A DNA stretch of 64,000 nucleotides, from positions 223,060 to 287,059 of the forward strand of contig NZ_KQ948991.1 of the NCBI RefSeq assembly GCF_001514265.1, given 5' to 3'. The DNA is from Streptomyces resistomycificus (GTDB lineage Bacteria > Actinomycetota > Actinomycetes > Streptomycetales > Streptomycetaceae). The position numbers and the translations under genes were made by a program. The first letter of the stretch is position 1. Every line of letters begins with the position of its first letter. The notes beneath the pieces are model-generated. The model was not told where the DNA came from. It made no database searches and was given only the letters and a program-made list of their open reading frames with translations. This document shows positions 61,046 through 64,000 of the stretch, in pieces.

Positions 61046-61111
61046 CCGGCCGGGGCGGTGGCAGCGCGCGGGCCGCTTCCGGCCGGGGCGGTGGCACCGC
61101 GCGGACGGCCG
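61046..61111. repeat. 33-bp tandem duplication
   Basis: Two copies, starting at 61046 and 61079, share the CCGGCCGGGGCGGTGGCA core and a CGCGCGG(G/A) end. Confidence 0.75.
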
Positions 61112-61425
61112 TTTCGTTGTCGAGTCGCGCGCCGAGACGACCGGTTGCTGAACGACCGGCCGAGCTGCATCGGGCGTCCGGCGAACCGGACCCGGATGCG
61201 TTCGTCACAGCGGACATGGGGTGTGGTCTCCGTCGACATGGGGGGTGGGGAGGCCGTTGGAGCGGAGTGTCCGGAGACGTTACTTGAGGGTTCACGCTCA
61301 CAGGTCGACTGCCGTGAACTGTGGGGATTTCCCTACGGCTTGATAGGAACTTGCGGCCGGAGGTTTCGCGACGTCGAGGCGGATGAGCGTCAAACGTGCG
61401 ACGGGGTGCCGTGTGCGGCAGGCGA

Positions 61426-61466
61426 TTCACATCGGCCTTGCTCGCGTCGCCTTGGCACTGCCGGTC
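61426..61466 (+). repeat. 41-bp dispersed repeat, copy 2
   Basis: Matches copy 1 at 59924 with a single difference. The two copies flank the ThuA gene at roughly 1.5 kb distance. Confidence 0.9.
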
Positions 61467-61842
61467 GGTCTGGCGTCGAGATCCTGTCCGGCATGGGGCA
61501 GGAAGGCGCTGTTGTGTCTGATCGGCAATTCCGACACCGGCAGGGCTGTGCACTCACAAGCCCGCCCGACTTGGACATCCGAACCAGCCGGCCAAGCGCA
61601 GAGCCCGCTCACACTCGCTTCCGCCCACCGCGCTTCGAAGCCGTGCCCTAGCGTGCCCGTGAGAGCGGACAACCACGAGGACCCGCATCTCTCACGCCTG
61701 CTCGTGTGGCTTGACGATCTGGCTGCCCTCCAACCGGGAGCAGCCGCTGACCGAACATCAGCTGATCAAACCGGACACCCCGCGAGAACGACGCAGCCCT
61801 GGCGGCGTGGCCCACCGGTGGGACCTGCGACCCCGCCCATGG

Positions 61843-62979
61843 TCACGCTCCGGGGTGCAGCCCGAGCCAGCCCGTCGTGGGGTCGCCCTTGACCTCGCCG
61901 AAGTACAGGGCGAACGTCTGCTTCCAGCGCTCCACTTCGGCACGGTCGGCCATGAAGCGGGGGAAGCCGTCGAGGTGGGCGTTCGGGTACTCCCAGATCG
62001 GCTTCAGCCCGCCCGCGGGAGTGACGTCGGTCCGTACCGACCAGCCGAAGCGGGCTGCTTGCTGCCGTTCGGCGGACAGCACCCAGTTGATGTAGAGCTT
62101 GGCCGCGGTCGGGTTCTTGGCCTGTCTCAGGACCGCGAGGCGCTGCCCCCAGGCCACGAACGGATGCCCGTCGGCCACCGCCCACCGCACGGGCTGCGAC
62201 GCCGACGCCGCCAGGGACCCCGACCCGCCGACACCGATCGCCGCCTGGCCGCCGCTCACCGCGTCCTCGGGGAAATCGGTGCCCCGCCCGAACCGCACGT
62301 CCTGTGCGGCCAACCGGGCCACCCAGTCCCAGCCGTACCGCTCGGCGTACAGCGTGTAGAGATACAGGACCGCGTCGTCGTCATGCGGGTACGACGAGGC
62401 GATCTTCCCCTTCCACTTCGGGTCGACCAGGTCGAGCGGAGTGCGCGGCGCGTCCGAACCGACCGCCGCCGGGCCGTACATGAAGCTGAAGCCGATCACC
62501 GCGCCCGCCACCCAGGCGCCCTGCGGGTCCCGGAAGCGGTGGTGCAGCTTGGAGAACCCGGCGGGCTTGTAGGGCAGCAGACGGCCTTGCTCCTTCCAGC
62601 GCGCGAAGTCGTGCAAAGTCTGCAGCTGGACGAGGTCGGGGACGAGGCTGCCGGTCGCGAGCTGGTTGTCGACACGGGTGCCGTGGTACTTGCTGTAGTC
62701 CACGACAAGCGTCATGTCGATGCCCGGGAAACGCCGCGTGAAGCCCGCCTTGACGGCGTCCAGCTGGTTCGGCGTGTCACCGCCGGCGTAGAGCACGAGC
62801 TTGCCGCCCTCGGCGAGGGCGGCCCGGTACAGCTCGTCGAGCGTCCTGGTCTCCTCGGGGCCGGAGGCGTGCCGGGGCGCGGAAGGAGAGGCTGTGGCCG
62901 GAGCCGCGGCGGCGCCGAGACCGAGGGCGGCACCCGCGCCCGTGGCGAGGACACGTCGCCTGCTGAGGAATCTGGACAT
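61843..62979 (-). CDS. extracellular solute-binding protein (SBP2), Tat-type signal
   Basis: ATG 62979 (MSRFLSRRRVLATGAGAALG) gives 378 residues. The SRRRVLATG start has the twin-arginine motif, so it is probably exported folded by Tat, unlike SBP1. The fold matches SBP1: LYRAALAEGGKLVLYAGGDT, MTLVVDYSKYHGTRVDNQLA, ASSYPHDDDAVLYLYTLYAE, FVAWGQRLAVLRQAKNPTAA. No transporter genes are near. The ligand is unknown. Confidence 0.88.
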   Translation of the reverse strand: MSRFLSRRRVLATGAGAALGLGAAAAPATASPSAPRHASGPEETRTLDELYRAALAEGGKLVLYAGGDTPNQLDAVKAGFTRRFPGIDMTLVVDYSKYHGTRVDNQLATGSLVPDLVQLQTLHDFARWKEQGRLLPYKPAGFSKLHHRFRDPQGAWVAGAVIGFSFMYGPAAVGSDAPRTPLDLVDPKWKGKIASSYPHDDDAVLYLYTLYAERYGWDWVARLAAQDVRFGRGTDFPEDAVSGGQAAIGVGGSGSLAASASQPVRWAVADGHPFVAWGQRLAVLRQAKNPTAAKLYINWVLSAERQQAARFGWSVRTDVTPAGGLKPIWEYPNAHLDGFPRFMADRAEVERWKQTFALYFGEVKGDPTTGWLGLHPGA

Positions 62980-63341
62980 GTAGGAAAGACCTACCTCTCT
63001 GCTGGGGGGAAGCACGAGGTCCGGCGCCATGGGCACGGGCCATGACCAGGGCGTATGCCGAGTGCAGATAGCGCGTGGTCCCTACGGGGTCTCCGGTACT
63101 CGGACGGACCGCCGGACGTGGTGGCGATCCTGCCGCTGTTCGCCACCGGCAACGAGCCACTGCTTTCCCTACGAGCGGTCTTCCTACGACTGACAGGGAC
63201 AGGCTATGGAGAGGGCGGAGCAGGAGTTTGCCCGGTTCGTGCGAACTTGGTCCGGTTGACGTTGGCGGCGAGCCCCACCGCCGGATGCCGAGCCCACACC
63301 GAGCGGGGTATAAGGCGCCTCGGCTCAGACCTTCTCCGGAC
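62980..63341. other. region without supported gene, possible sigma-factor remnant
   Basis: At 63206 an ATG after AGGGACAGG encodes MERAEQEFARFVRTWSG then a stop; it resembles the start of SigE-type sigma factors but is only 17 residues long. Nothing else in this stretch can be supported. Confidence 0.35.
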
Positions 63342-63554
63342 TCACGCGGGTGACCGCACCGGCCCCGTCGCCCTGTGGACGGCCGGCAGCACCGCTGCGC
63401 CAGAGTCCCGGGCGTGGGGGTCGGTCGCCTCGTAGGTCACGGTCCGCCCGAGCCGGGTGCTGAACACCTCGGCCAGGTCCTCTCCGCTGATGGCCGGGTA
63501 CTGTCCGGCGGAGACCACACCGGTGACGTCCGCGACCCGGTCCCGGTTACGCAC
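63342..63554 (-). pseudogene. NmrA/SDR-type oxidoreductase fragment
   Basis: A 70-residue frame includes DVTGVVSAGQYPAISGEDLA, EVFSTRLGRTVTYEAT. This is the tail of NAD(P)-binding NmrA-like proteins (eiaa.ls.alGrpv.y). The nucleotide-binding N terminus is missing and the C-terminal region is altered. It is upstream of the hydrolase gene on the same strand, and is probably a truncated relic. Confidence 0.5.
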
Positions 63555-63593
63555 TACACCCGAACGCGGGTGGCCACAGCGCTTTCGGGACGG

Positions 63594-64000
63594 TCAGGCC
63601 ACCGCGTTCAGCAGGTCGGCCAGCACATCAGGCCGTTCCAGGGCGATGAAGTGGCCGGCCTTCGGCACCTGCGTGAACTCGGCGGCTGGCAGCAGCTTCT
63701 TGTTGGCCTCCCGGTCCGAGGGCCGGGACCAGTCCTTCTCCCCGTAGACGAGGTGGACGGGCGCCTTGACCTCGGGGTAGCGCGAGCGGGCCGCGATGAG
63801 GCTGGGCAGGGCCTGGTACACGGCCCGGGCGACGGTGGGGTAGCCGGGGCGGCTGCCCACGCGGAGGAGCTCGTCGAGGTAGTCCTCGCGCAGGGCGCTC
63901 TTGTCGCCGAGGCCGCCCTGAAGGATCGCGCGCACGACGGGCTTGGGCTGGACCCCGGCCATCACGGGGCCCACGCCGGGTGCGAGGACACCACCGACCA
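63594..64000 (-). CDS. alpha/beta hydrolase, C-terminal part
   Basis: The frame is open from the right edge, so the N terminus is outside the window. The visible C-terminal ~135 residues have the late catalytic parts: VKAPVHLVYGEKDWSRPSDR with the acidic residue, and the catalytic His in PKAGHFIALERPDVLADLL. The cap domain is partly present (SALREDYLDELLRVGSRPGY). Typical of small-molecule hydrolases such as haloalkane dehalogenase- or epoxide-hydrolase-like proteins; substrate unknown. Confidence 0.85.
   Translation of the reverse strand, partial: VGGVLAPGVGPVMAGVQPKPVVRAILQGGLGDKSALREDYLDELLRVGSRPGYPTVARAVYQALPSLIAARSRYPEVKAPVHLVYGEKDWSRPSDREANKKLLPAAEFTQVPKAGHFIALERPDVLADLLNAVA

Larger units (their letters stand above)
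60843..61842. other. 1-kb region without supported gene
   Basis: It contains a 33-bp tandem duplication (61046-61111, CCGGCCGGGGCGGTGGCA core) and the second 41-bp repeat. A minus-strand frame carries GEGVVFPGIGHRPGFPAGGS, AQLENLTVRPVWA, which resembles the end of a sugar-binding or laminin-like domain, but no start or upstream part is intact. I see decayed sequence rather than a gene. Confidence 0.5.

Noticed and set aside
63206..63259. Start of a SigE-type sigma factor
   Set aside because: Only 17 codons before a stop; too short to call, possibly chance or a relic.

Overview
The window is high-GC actinobacterial chromosome, almost certainly Streptomyces. Coding regions use G/C-ending codons, GTG starts and ATGA/GTGA stop-start overlaps are common, and the dnaK-grpE-dnaJ-hspR operon and clpB carry HAIR (HspR) operators. 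From memory, not from a search, the core gene order (tryptophan-to-anthranilate genes, fba-pyrE, clpB, hspR-dnaJ-grpE-dnaK, Fe-S oxidoreductase, dcd) resembles the central chromosome of S. coelicolor.

Layout. 1-7.5 kb: partial MarR/GbsR-type regulator, ABC drug-efflux-type ATPase and permease, a P450, and a NarL-type two-component system. 7.6-11.5 kb: kynurenine route, with tryptophan 2,3-dioxygenase, kynureninase and an alpha/beta hydrolase that fits kynurenine formamidase. 11.7-25 kb: MFS exporter, class II aldolase, pyrE, aldose epimerase, a membrane-fused spermidine synthase homologue, DUF2617, a Cys/Gly-rich anchored protein, an aminotransferase, a toxin-antitoxin pair with an 11-bp tandem-repeat operator, a helix-turn-helix protein and a YbjN protein. 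25-28.3 kb: clpB and a PPOX-fold protein.

28.5-36.8 kb is accessory and is the most novel part. A small secreted peptide with four DSSW repeats lies divergent from two of three paralogous LuxR-type regulators with a TrmB-like middle domain. Next comes a gene set with unusually many A/T-ending codons: a stand-alone LuxR helix-turn-helix protein, a secreted protein with an acidic pro-region and a lysine-rich helix, a small three-helix membrane protein, an ABC ATPase and permease, and a DUF418 membrane protein. This looks like a peptide toxin or bacteriocin with immunity and export genes, possibly regulated by the neighbouring regulators.

36.9-44.2 kb: a lipoprotein pair, an orphan xylose-type binding protein, and two tandem secreted fibronectin-III proteins whose first ~600 bp are almost identical. 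44.2-56.5 kb: the HspR-controlled chaperone operon, a diverged MraY/WecA-like protein, an HdrD-like Fe-S oxidoreductase, membrane proteins, a phosphoribosyltransferase and dcd. At 56.7 kb lies tRNA-Gly(CCC), followed by a broken tyrosine recombinase. The region to ~63.6 kb looks like an old integration site: two paralogous orphan solute-binding proteins, a MarR regulator, a ThuA protein, a 41-bp dispersed repeat and gene fragments. The window ends inside an alpha/beta hydrolase.
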